From positions 1 through 41,802 of the forward strand of contig JAIOWZ010000008.1 of the NCBI GenBank assembly GCA_021741905.1: a DNA stretch of 41,802 bases, given 5' to 3'. The notes beneath the pieces are model-generated. The model ran no database searches and was not told the origin of the DNA. It was given only the letters and a program-made list of their open reading frames with translations. The position numbers were made by a program, and so were the translations under genes. Positions 25,695-35,378 of this stretch are shown here, piece by piece; position 1 is the first letter of the stretch, and each line of letters begins with the position of its first letter. This DNA comes from Candidatus Planktophila sp. Lineage in GTDB: Bacteria; Actinomycetota; Actinomycetes; Nanopelagicales; Nanopelagicaceae.

Positions 25695-27784
25695 ACAATA
25701 AATCTCGACTATCTTTACTAGTTGTTCAAATCCTCGTTGTTTCCTTAATGACAGCATTATTTGGTCGTCTATTTTATTTACAAGTTGCAGCAGGGCCTAA
25801 ATACCGTGAAGCAGCCCTTAGTATCCAAAGTCGAGATGTTGTATCACCTGCTACGCGTGGGTTGATTGTTGATGGATACGGAGTTCCATTAGCAATGAAT
25901 AAGGCGGGCTTAGCAATCACAATCGACCGCATTGCTATTGATAAGTTAGAGGATAAAGGCGTTGGAGTTATGAAGCGCTTGGCAGTTCTGCTCAACCTAA
26001 AGTATGCAGATATTTATCAGAACACCAGATTGTGTGGCGAACTTCCTAAAGGAGAAAAAGTTGGTTGCTGGCAGGGATCTAGATTCCAACCGATTCCTAT
26101 TACAAAATCTGCTGACCCTGATATCGCCCTACAAATAGTTGAGCGCTCCGATGAATTTCCAGGTGTTGACGCCCAACCAGTTGCTATTCGAAGTTATCCA
26201 AGTTATCTAGATGTAAATGCTGCGCACGTTCTGGGTTATGTCGGCCCACTTACAGAGTCAGATTTATTGGCGTCAAACGGAACGCAGTACTTCCGGAGCG
26301 AAACTATTGGCAAAACCGGCCTTGAAATTCAATACGACTCTTTCCTTCGTGGCCAACCGGGAATTCGAACAGTCATTGTTGACCGTAAAGAATCGATTAC
26401 TCGCGAGAGCCAAAATACACAACCGGTTGCGGGTAACCACCTTGTGACAAGTTTGGATGTTCGATTACAAGCAGCGACTGAGAAAGCGCTTAAGGAAGCG
26501 GTTCTGCGTGGACGTGCCAATGGATACACATCTGATTCAGGCGCGGCAATAGTGATGGATATAAAAACAGGTCGAATTTTAGCTCTTGCTTCTTATCCAA
26601 CTTATGATCCCAACGCCTGGGAAAAAGGTTTAACTATTGAGCAAGCCGCGGATTTGTTTAGTGAAAAGAAATCAGTGCCGGCACTTAATAGAGCACTACA
26701 AGGTTTGTTTGCACCAGCTTCAACTTTCAAGGTGGTCTCGGTAGTTGCTGCTGCCTCTGCCGGCTATGACTTGAATGCAAACTACAAGTGCCCTTCCCAG
26801 GTGCAGGTCGGTACGCGCGCTTTTCAGAACTTTGATAGTAAAAATCAAGGAACTATGAATATGAAGAAAGCTATTGCAGTCTCGTGTGACACCATTTGGT
26901 ATCAAATCGCCTTTGATGAATGGCTTCGAGATGGTGGCTTAAAGCCAAAATCTGACCCGAATGATTACTTCTTCAAGGCAGCCCAGGCCTTCCAGATCAC
27001 TGAAAGAGTCGGAATTGATCTGCCTTCAGAGTCTCGTTCTCGACTTGCTGATCGGGAGTACAAAAAGAAGTGGTACGAGCAGAACAAAGACTTCTATTGC
27101 AACTATAAGACTCGTGCAACAAAGGCACAGCAGACGCCCTTCTTATTGCAATTAGCTGCCGAGAACTGTGTGGACGGGGACAAAATCCGTGCCGGAGATG
27201 CTGTTAACTTTTCTATCGGCCAAGGTGACACTGTTGTGACGCCACTGAAGTTAACCCAGATGTATGCAGCAATTGCAAACGGCGGAACAATCTGGCAGGC
27301 AAATATTGCAAAGGCGGTTGTTAAAACTGATGGCACTGTCATTGAGACATTTACACCACAAAAACTTGGCACCTTAGATGTTGACGCTTCGACAATTAAG
27401 TTCTTGCAAGATTCACTTCGCGAGGTCGTTGTAAGTGGAACAGGTGCTGGAGCATTCTCAGGGTTTCCAATTGAAGTCAGCGGCAAGACTGGTACGGGTC
27501 AGGTTTTTGGTAAAAATCCCAATGGATCTTTGAAAGATGACACTTCATGGTTTGCATCTTTTGCACCTAGTAATAACCCACGGTATGCAGTGGTCATGAT
27601 GGTTGGCCAAGGCGGATTTGGTGCATCAACATCTGGTGTTGGTGTGCGACAGATTTATGAAGCAATCTATGGAGTCTCTGGCAATAAAATCATTCCTGGC
27701 GCGGCGTTGTTCCCTGAAGGAAAGCCTCCTACACAATTACCTAAGATTTCACCGGCAACTAAACCAAAGGAGACAGGCAAGTGA
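25691..27784 (+). CDS. mrdA: penicillin-binding protein 2 (elongasome transpeptidase)
   Basis: A 697-aa class B PBP that cross-links peptidoglycan during elongation. One N-terminal membrane anchor is followed by the pedestal domain (SRDVVSPATRGLIVDGYG) and the transpeptidase domain. Active-site motifs are S344-T-F-K347 (PASTFK), S398-C-D and K599-T-G. The SxD form is typical of PBP2. It has a short Pro/Lys-rich C-terminal tail. Its stop overlaps the rodA start (GTGA), fitting the known PBP2-RodA partnership. Confidence 0.95.
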   Translation: MNNKSRLSLLVVQILVVSLMTALFGRLFYLQVAAGPKYREAALSIQSRDVVSPATRGLIVDGYGVPLAMNKAGLAITIDRIAIDKLEDKGVGVMKRLAVLLNLKYADIYQNTRLCGELPKGEKVGCWQGSRFQPIPITKSADPDIALQIVERSDEFPGVDAQPVAIRSYPSYLDVNAAHVLGYVGPLTESDLLASNGTQYFRSETIGKTGLEIQYDSFLRGQPGIRTVIVDRKESITRESQNTQPVAGNHLVTSLDVRLQAATEKALKEAVLRGRANGYTSDSGAAIVMDIKTGRILALASYPTYDPNAWEKGLTIEQAADLFSEKKSVPALNRALQGLFAPASTFKVVSVVAAASAGYDLNANYKCPSQVQVGTRAFQNFDSKNQGTMNMKKAIAVSCDTIWYQIAFDEWLRDGGLKPKSDPNDYFFKAAQAFQITERVGIDLPSESRSRLADREYKKKWYEQNKDFYCNYKTRATKAQQTPFLLQLAAENCVDGDKIRAGDAVNFSIGQGDTVVTPLKLTQMYAAIANGGTIWQANIAKAVVKTDGTVIETFTPQKLGTLDVDASTIKFLQDSLREVVVSGTGAGAFSGFPIEVSGKTGTGQVFGKNPNGSLKDDTSWFASFAPSNNPRYAVVMMVGQGGFGASTSGVGVRQIYEAIYGVSGNKIIPGAALFPEGKPPTQLPKISPATKPKETGK

Positions 27785-28941
27785 GCCAGATACAAGCTCG
27801 CCAGCGTCTCTATCGGCGCAGTCGTCAATCCTTAGTCCATGGATTTGATCCGGTATTAACCGCTGTTGTTGGGTTGTTACTTTTTATTGGAACTCTTCTT
27901 GTTTGGGCTGCAACCCGTGATTGGTACACCCGCAACGGGCTAGATGGTCAGTACTACCTAAAGCGCCACATTATTAACATCATGATTGGTTTGGTGTTGG
28001 CATATGCGGTAACTGTTATTGATTACCGCTTACTTCGTGCATACACCCCGTTCTTGTGGGGCGCTGGCGTACTGGGGTTGGTGATCGTTTTAATCCCTGG
28101 CTTAGGTAGCGAAGTTAATGGCGCAAAGGCCTGGATTGCATTACCTGGTGGATTCCAAATTCAGCCGGCTGAGTTAGCCAAGATTGCAATTATTATTGGT
28201 ATGTCCATGATCTTGTCAGAGCGTTCGCATGACAGCGATGGACCAACGAGTTCGGATGTGTTGCAAGCATTAGCGGTAGCTGCAATCCCGGTTTTATTAA
28301 TCATTATTCAACCTGATATGGGAACTGTTTTAATTATTTCAGCAGCGGTCGTAACAATCATTGCAGTATCTGGAGCACCGGCACGTTGGGTCGTTGGATT
28401 ATTACTGCTTGCAGTGCTGGGTGGATTTGTAGCGGTCAAAGCTGGTGTCATAAGTGAGTATCAAGTAAATCGCTTGCAAACTTTTGTTGATCCAAATGCT
28501 GATACCCAAGGTGCTGGATATCAACTACGCCAAGCACGCATCACTGTGGGATCTGGTGGATTACTTGGTACTGGATTATTTAATGGCCCACAAACAAGTG
28601 GTCGGTTTGTGCCAGAACAACAAACAGACTTTATTTTCACAGTCGCTGGTGAACAACTTGGTTTCCTGGGCAGTGGTGCAATTTTGATCCTCTATCTAAT
28701 TTTATTAATGCGAGGTTTTTCAATCGCCCGGCGAACGAGCGATCCATTTGGGCGATTGGTTTGTACAGGAGTAATCGCATGGTTTGCATTCCAGATTTTT
28801 GAAAATATCGGAATGACCCTGGGCTTGATGCCGATGACAGGGGTGCCGTTGCCCTTTATTTCCTATGGCGGATCATCCATGTTTGCCACCTTGATTGGCA
28901 TCGGCTTGCTGCAGAACGTTCACGCTCGTTTACGCGGGTAA
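27781..28941 (+). CDS. rodA: RodA, SEDS peptidoglycan glycosyltransferase
   Basis: A 386-aa polytopic membrane enzyme of the SEDS family that polymerises lipid II alongside PBP2. Signatures include QIQPAELAKIAIIIG, IIQPDMGTVLI with the conserved acidic residue, RFVPEQQTDFIFTVAGEQLGF, and PMTGVPLPFISYGGSSM near the C-terminus. Start is GTG within the mrdA stop. A basic N-terminus (RQRLYRRSRQS) precedes the first helix. The gene ends the elongasome operon; a 155-bp gap follows before rne. Confidence 0.95.
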   Translation: MSQIQARQRLYRRSRQSLVHGFDPVLTAVVGLLLFIGTLLVWAATRDWYTRNGLDGQYYLKRHIINIMIGLVLAYAVTVIDYRLLRAYTPFLWGAGVLGLVIVLIPGLGSEVNGAKAWIALPGGFQIQPAELAKIAIIIGMSMILSERSHDSDGPTSSDVLQALAVAAIPVLLIIIQPDMGTVLIISAAVVTIIAVSGAPARWVVGLLLLAVLGGFVAVKAGVISEYQVNRLQTFVDPNADTQGAGYQLRQARITVGSGGLLGTGLFNGPQTSGRFVPEQQTDFIFTVAGEQLGFLGSGAILILYLILLMRGFSIARRTSDPFGRLVCTGVIAWFAFQIFENIGMTLGLMPMTGVPLPFISYGGSSMFATLIGIGLLQNVHARLRG

Positions 28942-28965
28942 ATAGGCAAATCGCCCCTGCTCTGC

Positions 28966-29079
28966 CATAATTGAGACACTAGTTCAGCGCGGCTCGCGAT
29001 CAATCGCGAAACAAGCCCAGCGCGAACGGTACGGAAAACCCAACAGGATTTTTTAAGAAGACAGTCTGCACAAGCAGAC
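28966..29079 (+). promoter_or_regulatory. promoter and structured leader of the RNase E gene
   Basis: CATAAT at 28966-28971 is a good -10. The leader would be about 120 nt. It contains the hairpin TCGCGA-TCAA-TCGCGA (28994-29009), a GGATTTTTT run near 29046-29053 preceded by AAAACCC, which could form a weak attenuator, and the hairpin GTCTGC-ACAA-GCAGAC (29064-29079). The ribosome-binding site AAAGGA is at 29082-29087. Confidence 0.45.
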
Positions 29080-29096
29080 ACAAAGGATTTGGTGCC

Positions 29097-31250
29097 ATGG
29101 CGATTGAGCCTAAAACACCGCGCAAGCGTGCGGTTAAGAAAGCATCTGCGAAAGCAGATACCCCCGTTACCGAGGTAACTGAGGAAAAGAAGATAACTCG
29201 TAAAAAAGCAGCAGCTATTCCAGTTGCAATCTTTCAAGCAGCTCCTGAAAAGCCAGCTGCCAAGAAAGAAGCGACAGATAACAAGCCGCGCAAGAAGGCT
29301 GTTGCAAAAAATGAGACAGCTGATGTTTCAGAAAAACCAGCAGTTGCCGCCGATTCAGAATCTGGAGATTCTGAAGATCGCGCGAACCGTAACCGCCGCC
29401 GTCGTCGTGGTGGCCGTGGTCGCCGCAAGCCAGGTGCTGGCGATGCAGCCAATACGGAAAATAATGATGAGAATTCAAGTGAAGAATCAGCTGATGAGGA
29501 TTCAGCAGAAGGTTCAACATCTACTCGACGTCGCCGTCGCCGTCGCGCGACAGGTGAGGGCGTAACACCAGGGGAAACCATTGAAGAAGATGGTGTCATC
29601 ACGGTTGTTAAGGTCCGCGAAAAGCGTGAACGAGTAGAGCGTCCAGCACGCCCTGATCGCAATGACCGCGGTAGCCGAAACCGTCGTGATCGCAATGACC
29701 GAAACGATCGTGGCGGACGCAGTGATTACCGCGAGCCATATCGCAAGCGCGGAACAATCATTACCGATGGAGAGTTCTTAGCTCGTCGCGAAAACGTTGA
29801 TCGTGAAATGTTAGTTCGCCAGATTGCAGACCGCACGCAGATCGCAGTAATTGAAGATGGCGTCATGGTTGAGCATTACGTCAACCGCAATAGCAACCAG
29901 TCCTACGTCGGTAACGTTTATCTAGGTCGTGTACAAAATGTTCTTCCTTCAATGGAGGCAGCATTCGTTGATATCGGCAAGGGTCGCAACGCGGTTCTCT
30001 ACGCTGGTGAGGTTAATTGGGATGCCGCTGGTATTTCAGAGTCTGCTCCACGCAAAATTGAAACAGTATTAAAGACAGGCCAACCTGTATTAGTTCAGGT
30101 TACTAAGGATCCCATTGGTCAAAAGGGTGCACGCCTAACAAGCCAAATTTCCTTGCCGGGGCGTTACGTTGTCTATGTTCCAGGTGGCGGCATGTCAGGA
30201 ATCTCAAAGCGCCTTCCTGAAGAAGAGCGCTCACGTTTGAAAGCAATCTTGAAGAACTTAATTCCTGAAGAAGCTGGGGTGATTGTTCGTACCGCTGCAG
30301 AAGGTGTGAGTGAAGAAGATTTAACAAGTGATGTTGCACGTCTAAAGGCGCAATGGGATGACATCTATGCCAAGAGTCAGAATGCAAACTTCCATCCACC
30401 TGCCGCTTTATATGAAGAGCCAGATCTGGCTGTTCGTGTTATCCGCGATATCTTCAATGAAGATTTCCGCAAGCTAACTGTTCAGGGCTCAACTGCTTGG
30501 GATGAAGTTACCAATTACCTTGGTTTCATCGCACCAGAGCTCACACAAAAAATTGAGAAATACACCGGAACCGGCGACTTATTTGCTGACTTCCGCGTTG
30601 AAGAACAACTTGCAAAAGCATTTGATCGCAAGGTTTACCTGCCTTCAGGTGGTTCCCTTGTTATTGATCGCACCGAAGCAATGATTGTTATTGACGTCAA
30701 CACCGGTAAGTTCATCGGTAAGGGTGGAAACCTGGAAGAGACTGTTACTAAGAACAACTTAGAAGCAGCAGAAGAAATTGCACGCCAGCTTCGTCTTCGC
30801 GACCTTGGCGGAATTGTTGTAATCGACTTCATCGATATGATTCTTGAATCAAACCGTGAAGCTGTGCTGCGTCGCTTAGTTGAATGTCTTGGTCGAGATC
30901 GCACAAAGCACCAGGTTGCAGAAGTTACTTCTCTTGGTCTTGTTCAGATGACACGTAAGCGTGTTGGTCAGGGACTGATCGAAGCTTTCTCAACTACTTG
31001 TGATTCATGTAGTGGACGCGGAATTCATATTCATATGGAGCCGGTAAAGATGAAGGCCCCAGCGCCTCAAATCGATACTCCTTCTTCTCAGCATGAAGAT
31101 GCTGACGAAAAGGATGCGACAGCTCATGAGTTCCATGAATCTCTCAATGACGATGCCACTACAGAAGAGCCAGAAGCTCCCAAGGTTGAAGTGAAGGCTG
31201 GTGGGCGAAAGCGCCGCCGTGCCTCATCTTCAGGCATCATCACCGCCTAA
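29097..31250 (+). CDS. rne: ribonuclease E/G
   Basis: A 717-aa endoribonuclease for mRNA turnover and rRNA/tRNA processing. Residues 1-215 are a disordered, alternating acidic and Arg/Lys-rich region with RRRRRGGRGRR near 99-110 and another Arg run near 144-150. The catalytic core follows: S1 domain about 268-345, Asp533 (VIDVNTGKF), Asp577 and Asp580 (VVIDFID), and zinc-link CDSCSGRG (Cys635, Cys638). The N-terminal extension is typical of the actinobacterial form, where it binds RNA or partners. The C-terminal tail ends in RKRRRASSSG. It is normally followed by rplU-rpmA; here rpsT follows. Confidence 0.95.
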   Translation: MAIEPKTPRKRAVKKASAKADTPVTEVTEEKKITRKKAAAIPVAIFQAAPEKPAAKKEATDNKPRKKAVAKNETADVSEKPAVAADSESGDSEDRANRNRRRRRGGRGRRKPGAGDAANTENNDENSSEESADEDSAEGSTSTRRRRRRRATGEGVTPGETIEEDGVITVVKVREKRERVERPARPDRNDRGSRNRRDRNDRNDRGGRSDYREPYRKRGTIITDGEFLARRENVDREMLVRQIADRTQIAVIEDGVMVEHYVNRNSNQSYVGNVYLGRVQNVLPSMEAAFVDIGKGRNAVLYAGEVNWDAAGISESAPRKIETVLKTGQPVLVQVTKDPIGQKGARLTSQISLPGRYVVYVPGGGMSGISKRLPEEERSRLKAILKNLIPEEAGVIVRTAAEGVSEEDLTSDVARLKAQWDDIYAKSQNANFHPPAALYEEPDLAVRVIRDIFNEDFRKLTVQGSTAWDEVTNYLGFIAPELTQKIEKYTGTGDLFADFRVEEQLAKAFDRKVYLPSGGSLVIDRTEAMIVIDVNTGKFIGKGGNLEETVTKNNLEAAEEIARQLRLRDLGGIVVIDFIDMILESNREAVLRRLVECLGRDRTKHQVAEVTSLGLVQMTRKRVGQGLIEAFSTTCDSCSGRGIHIHMEPVKMKAPAPQIDTPSSQHEDADEKDATAHEFHESLNDDATTEEPEAPKVEVKAGGRKRRRASSSGIITA

Positions 31251-31334
31251 ATCCAACCCCGATTTGAGCCTGAGCGCTCAACTCGGTACCCTTACCCTTC
31301 AACGCAGAAACCTAAAGTTCGGAGAACTACGCAC

Positions 31335-31604
31335 GTGGCAAATATCAAGTCTCAGATCAAGCGCATCAAGACCAATGAGAAGGCACGCCTTCGTAACAAG
31401 TCTGTGAGCTCATCTATCAAGACAGCCGTACGTAAGTTCCGCGACGCTGTAACTGCAGGAGATGCAGCAGCGATCACAACTGAACTCCGCGCCGCATCAC
31501 AATCATTGGATGTCGCAGTTCAAAAGGGTGTTCTTCACAAGAACTCAGCAGCAAACAAGAAGTCTTCAATGGCTAAGGCAGCTGCCAAAGCCGGCGCACG
31601 TTAA
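31335..31604 (+). CDS. rpsT: 30S ribosomal protein S20
   Basis: An 89-aa basic primary rRNA-binding protein of the small subunit. The N-terminus [20 protein letters not shown] and the ending [17 protein letters not shown] are classic S20. Start is GTG with GGAG at 31321-31324. A TAAAGT at 31313-31318 could be a -10, but its start point would remove that ribosome-binding site, so I do not call it. The gene lies just upstream of lepA, as in many actinobacteria. Confidence 0.97.
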   Translation: MANIKSQIKRIKTNEKARLRNKSVSSSIKTAVRKFRDAVTAGDAAAITTELRAASQSLDVAVQKGVLHKNSAANKKSSMAKAAAKAGAR

Positions 31605-31636
31605 TCCTTTTACTACTTTAAAGCGAGGCTAGGTTC

Positions 31637-33517
31637 ATGCCTGCAATTTCACTTGCTAAGGCCCCGCAACCAGCATCAACAAATCCGGCGCAGATTCGTA
31701 ACTTCTGCATCATTGCCCACATTGATCACGGTAAATCAACTCTTGCCGATCGCATGTTGGGTATCACCGAAGTTGTAGAGGCTCGCAATATGCGCGCACA
31801 GTATTTAGATCGCATGGATATTGAACGCGAACGCGGAATCACTATTAAATCTCAAGCAGTTCGTTTGCCATGGCGTTCAGGAATAGATGGCGGCGAGTAC
31901 ATCTTGAACATGATCGACACACCTGGTCACGTTGACTTTACCTACGAAGTATCGCGCTCGCTAGCAGCATGCGAAGGTGCTGTCCTTCTTGTTGACTGCG
32001 CACAAGGAATCGAAGCACAAACACTTGCAAACCTTTATCTTGCGATGGAAAACAACTTAACGATCATTCCTGTCTTGAATAAAATTGATCTACCTAACGC
32101 TCAACCAGAAAAGTTTGCAGCAGAGCTTGCCCGCTTGATTGGCTGCCAACCAGAGGATTGCTTGCGCGTTTCAGGTAAGACTGGCGATGGTGTGGCAGAT
32201 TTGTTAGATCAAATCGTTGCTCAGATTCCAGCACCAGTTGGAGATCCCAAGGCACCAGCACGCGCACTGATCTTTGACTCGGTTTATGACTCTTACAGAG
32301 GTGTTGTTACCTATGTTCGAGTTGTTGATGGTCATCTTTCACCGCGCGAGCAGATTCAAATGTTTTCAACTGGTGTGCGACATGAAGCACTTGAAGTTGG
32401 CGTCATTTCACCTGAACCACTTGCTGGTAAGGGTCTTGGAGTTGGCGAAGTAGGGTATTTAATTACAGGTGTAAAAGATGTTCGCCAATCTCGTGTGGGC
32501 GACACCATCACTACCTATAACAACCCCACAAAGACCGCACTTGCTGGATATAAAGATCCCAAGCCAATGGTGTTTTCAGGCTTGTTCCCATTAGATGGTG
32601 CTGACTTTCCTATTCTTCGTGAAGCGCTAGATAAGTTGCAGTTAAATGATGCGGCCCTTGTCTACGAACCAGAAAGCTCAGCAGCCCTTGGTTTTGGTTT
32701 CCGTTGTGGCTTTCTTGGACTTCTTCACATGGAAATCGTGCGCGAACGCCTAGAGCGCGAACACAAACTCAACCTTATTTCCACAGCACCCAATGTTGTC
32801 TATAACGTAACGCTAGATGATGGAAAGTCTGTGCGGGTTACAAATCCATCAGAATTTCCAGATGGCAAGGTAGCTGCAGTCTTTGAACCTATTGTTAAAT
32901 CAACAATCTTGGCTCCTTCTGAATACATCGGAACGATCATGGAGCTATGCCAAGATCGCCGCGGAGTGCTTCTTGGTATGGATTACATCTCTGAAGATCG
33001 CGTAGAGATTCGCTATGACCTTCCACTAGCTGAAATTGTTTTTGACTTCTTTGATCAACTAAAGAGCCGCACCAAGGGTTATGCATCCTTAGATTACGAA
33101 GAAAAGGGCGAGGCCGAAGGTAACCTAGTTAAAGTTGATATTTTGCTACAAGGCGAAGCAGTTGATGCATTTAGCGCAATTGTTCACCGCGATAAGGCAT
33201 ATGCCTATGGCGTCATGATGACCGGCAAACTTCGAGAACTCATTCCTCGTCAGCAGTTTGAAGTGCCTATTCAGGCAGCAATTGGTGCGCGCATCATTGC
33301 TCGCGAAAGTATTCGTGCGATCCGTAAGGATGTTTTGGCTAAGTGTTATGGTGGAGATATTTCACGTAAGCGCAAGCTTTTGGAAAAGCAAAAAGAGGGT
33401 AAGAAGCGCATGAAGATGGTGGGGCGTGTTGAAGTGCCACAGGAAGCCTTCGTAGCAGCCCTTGCGACGGACGCAGACATTGAACAGATTAAGGCTGCGC
33501 GTAAAGCAGGGCAATGA
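31637..33517 (+). CDS. lepA: elongation factor 4 (LepA)
   Basis: A 626-aa translational GTPase that acts on stalled or initiating ribosomes. The P-loop is AHIDHGKST (27-35), switch II DTPGHVD, and the guanine motif NKID. Beta-barrel domain 2, the EF-G-like domains and the unique LepA C-terminal domain ([19 protein letters not shown]) are all present. Length is normal, with a 20-residue N-terminal extension. The ATG is preceded by GCGAGGCT. It ends overlapping hemW (ATGATG). Confidence 0.97.
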   Translation: MPAISLAKAPQPASTNPAQIRNFCIIAHIDHGKSTLADRMLGITEVVEARNMRAQYLDRMDIERERGITIKSQAVRLPWRSGIDGGEYILNMIDTPGHVDFTYEVSRSLAACEGAVLLVDCAQGIEAQTLANLYLAMENNLTIIPVLNKIDLPNAQPEKFAAELARLIGCQPEDCLRVSGKTGDGVADLLDQIVAQIPAPVGDPKAPARALIFDSVYDSYRGVVTYVRVVDGHLSPREQIQMFSTGVRHEALEVGVISPEPLAGKGLGVGEVGYLITGVKDVRQSRVGDTITTYNNPTKTALAGYKDPKPMVFSGLFPLDGADFPILREALDKLQLNDAALVYEPESSAALGFGFRCGFLGLLHMEIVRERLEREHKLNLISTAPNVVYNVTLDDGKSVRVTNPSEFPDGKVAAVFEPIVKSTILAPSEYIGTIMELCQDRRGVLLGMDYISEDRVEIRYDLPLAEIVFDFFDQLKSRTKGYASLDYEEKGEAEGNLVKVDILLQGEAVDAFSAIVHRDKAYAYGVMMTGKLRELIPRQQFEVPIQAAIGARIIARESIRAIRKDVLAKCYGGDISRKRKLLEKQKEGKKRMKMVGRVEVPQEAFVAALATDADIEQIKAARKAGQ

Positions 33518-34635
33518 TGCTCTCTTTCTACGTACATATCCCGTACTGCATTAAGCGCTGCGGCTACTGCGACTTCAACACGTATACACCTTCAGAACTC
33601 CAAGATGGAGCAACTCTAGAAATAGTTAGCAACGACTACATCGACGCGGTCTTGCGCGAATTAGATGCTGCACCTACTGATGTTGTTCCAACTATCTTTT
33701 TTGATGGCGGAACGCCGTCACTACTTCCCGCAGATGATTTGGGACGAGTTATAAGTGCAATCAAGGTGCGTAATGGTTTAGTACCTGATTGTGAGATCAC
33801 GCTGGAGGCAAATCCTGATTCAGTGACTGCAGATAAGTTAGCCCGATATCTTGAAGTGGGATTCAACCGCATTTCTTTTGGTATGCAATCGGCAAAACCT
33901 CATGTCCTTGCAGTACTTGATCGCACACACAACCCTGCCAATGTTGAAAAGGCGATTTCAATGGCGCGAGCTGCTGGGTTCAAATCAATCAGCGTTGACC
34001 TAATTTATGGAACACCTGGTGAATCTTTAGATGATTGGCGAGAAACAGTTAATGCAGCTTTGGCTCTAGATATCGATCACATCAGTGCGTATGCATTGAT
34101 TGTTGAGACAGGAACCAAGCTTGCAGCCCAGATCAAACGTGGGGATTTAACAATGCCAATTGATGACTTGATGGCAGATATGTATTTGTTGATTGATCAA
34201 ATGTGTGAAGAAGCAGGACTTACTTGGTATGAACTCTCCAACTGGTCTAAGCCAGGGCATGAGTGCCGTCACAACATTGCCTATTGGCAGAACAAAAACT
34301 GGTGGGGTCTTGGACCTGGTGCACATTCTCATGTTGATGGAAAACGCTTCTGGAATCTAAAGCACCCAACAACTTATAAGCAAAAGCTTTTTGCGGGGGA
34401 GTCTCCGATATTAGATAGTGAGCAGCTAACTGCAGAACAGATGAAAGATGAGGCGGTATTACTTGGAATTCGCATGCGAGATGGCCTAGCGATCGCGCTC
34501 CTGCAACCCCAGCAGCTAGAAGTTTTAGGTGAGTATCGCCATAACGGTTTTGTTGAGATCAACGAGGATCGCGTTCTGCTGACCCCTACGGGACGCTTGA
34601 TTGCAGATCGAATCGTGCGAGAAATAACTATCTAG
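33514..34635 (+). CDS. hemW: HemW-like radical SAM protein (heme chaperone)
   Basis: A 373-aa radical SAM protein. The 4Fe-4S cluster motif is Cys12-x3-Cys16-x2-Cys19 in [33 protein letters not shown] is a HemW hallmark (HNxxYW), and the C-terminal HemN_C domain is present. HemW binds and delivers heme; it is often mislabelled coproporphyrinogen dehydrogenase (HemN). It lies between lepA and hrcA, a conserved order. ATG 33514 or 33517 may be used. Confidence 0.94.
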   Translation: MMLSFYVHIPYCIKRCGYCDFNTYTPSELQDGATLEIVSNDYIDAVLRELDAAPTDVVPTIFFDGGTPSLLPADDLGRVISAIKVRNGLVPDCEITLEANPDSVTADKLARYLEVGFNRISFGMQSAKPHVLAVLDRTHNPANVEKAISMARAAGFKSISVDLIYGTPGESLDDWRETVNAALALDIDHISAYALIVETGTKLAAQIKRGDLTMPIDDLMADMYLLIDQMCEEAGLTWYELSNWSKPGHECRHNIAYWQNKNWWGLGPGAHSHVDGKRFWNLKHPTTYKQKLFAGESPILDSEQLTAEQMKDEAVLLGIRMRDGLAIALLQPQQLEVLGEYRHNGFVEINEDRVLLTPTGRLIADRIVREITI

Positions 34636-34649
34636 TACCCTTGGGACAA

Positions 34650-35378
34650 ATGTCATCACGTCGTCTTGAAATCCTCCGCGCAATTGTCGATGAGTACGTT
34701 GCGACCCAAGAGCCTGTCGGTTCTAAGTCAATCGCCGATCATCATGGACTCGGAATTTCACCTGCCACAATTCGAAATGAAATGGCTGTTCTTGAAGATG
34801 AAGGCTTAATCACACAGCCTCATACAAGTGCTGGACGTATTCCTACAGATCTTGGATATCGAGTATTTGTGGACAAGCTAACAACTGTTAAACAGCTCTC
34901 AACTGCTGAGCGCAGAGCGATTGAAACATTTCTTCAGGGTTCTAATGATCTGGAAGAGTTATTGAAACGATCTGCCAAGTTGTTGGCAGATATTACAAAG
35001 CAGGTGGCAGTTGTTACCTACCCAATAATTGGAGAAGGCCGCGAGAAGATGGCTATCTCAGGAACTGCACACTTGGCTCGTTCTGGTGAAGATTTAGGTC
35101 TTACGCTTTCGCCAATCCTTGAAGCACTTGAAGAGCAAGTAATTCTTCTGCGCTTACTTGATGAAGTTCATTCAACTGTTCATGTTCGAATTGGTAGCGA
35201 GCAGACTGAAGCAAATTTACAATCAACTTCTTTAGTCACAGTTGGTTACGGCGGGGAGTCATCTCAACTTGGCGCAGTTGGTGTCTTAGGACCCACGCGA
35301 ATGGATTACGCAGCTTCAATTGCTGCAGTAGATGCTGTTGCCCGTTATGTGGGCCGCTTTATTAATGAGGGTCCATAA
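34650..35378 (+). CDS. hrcA: heat-inducible transcription repressor HrcA, internally shortened
   Basis: A 242-aa repressor; the family represses groE/dnaK operons by binding CIRCE. The N-terminal winged helix is intact (EPVGSKSIADHHGLGISPATIRNEM, then QPHTSAGRIPTDLGYRVFVD). The C-terminal part is also intact (LTLSPILEALEEQVILLRLLDE, VTVGYGG, LGPTRMDYAASIAAVDAVARYVG). Family members are about 340 aa. Here QVAVVTYP (119-125) runs almost directly into MAISGTAHLARSG (134-146), so roughly 95-100 residues of the middle domain are missing in frame. I take ATG 34650; TTG 34641 is possible, with TATCTA 6 nt before it. No CIRCE is seen nearby. Confidence 0.88.
   Translation: MSSRRLEILRAIVDEYVATQEPVGSKSIADHHGLGISPATIRNEMAVLEDEGLITQPHTSAGRIPTDLGYRVFVDKLTTVKQLSTAERRAIETFLQGSNDLEELLKRSAKLLADITKQVAVVTYPIIGEGREKMAISGTAHLARSGEDLGLTLSPILEALEEQVILLRLLDEVHSTVHVRIGSEQTEANLQSTSLVTVGYGGESSQLGAVGVLGPTRMDYAASIAAVDAVARYVGRFINEGP

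Noticed and set aside
29097-29740. The Arg/Lys- and Glu-rich N-terminal part of RNase E as a separate gene or foreign fusion
   Set aside because: Disordered charged N-terminal extensions are usual for actinobacterial RNase E, and the frame runs without a break into the S1 domain.
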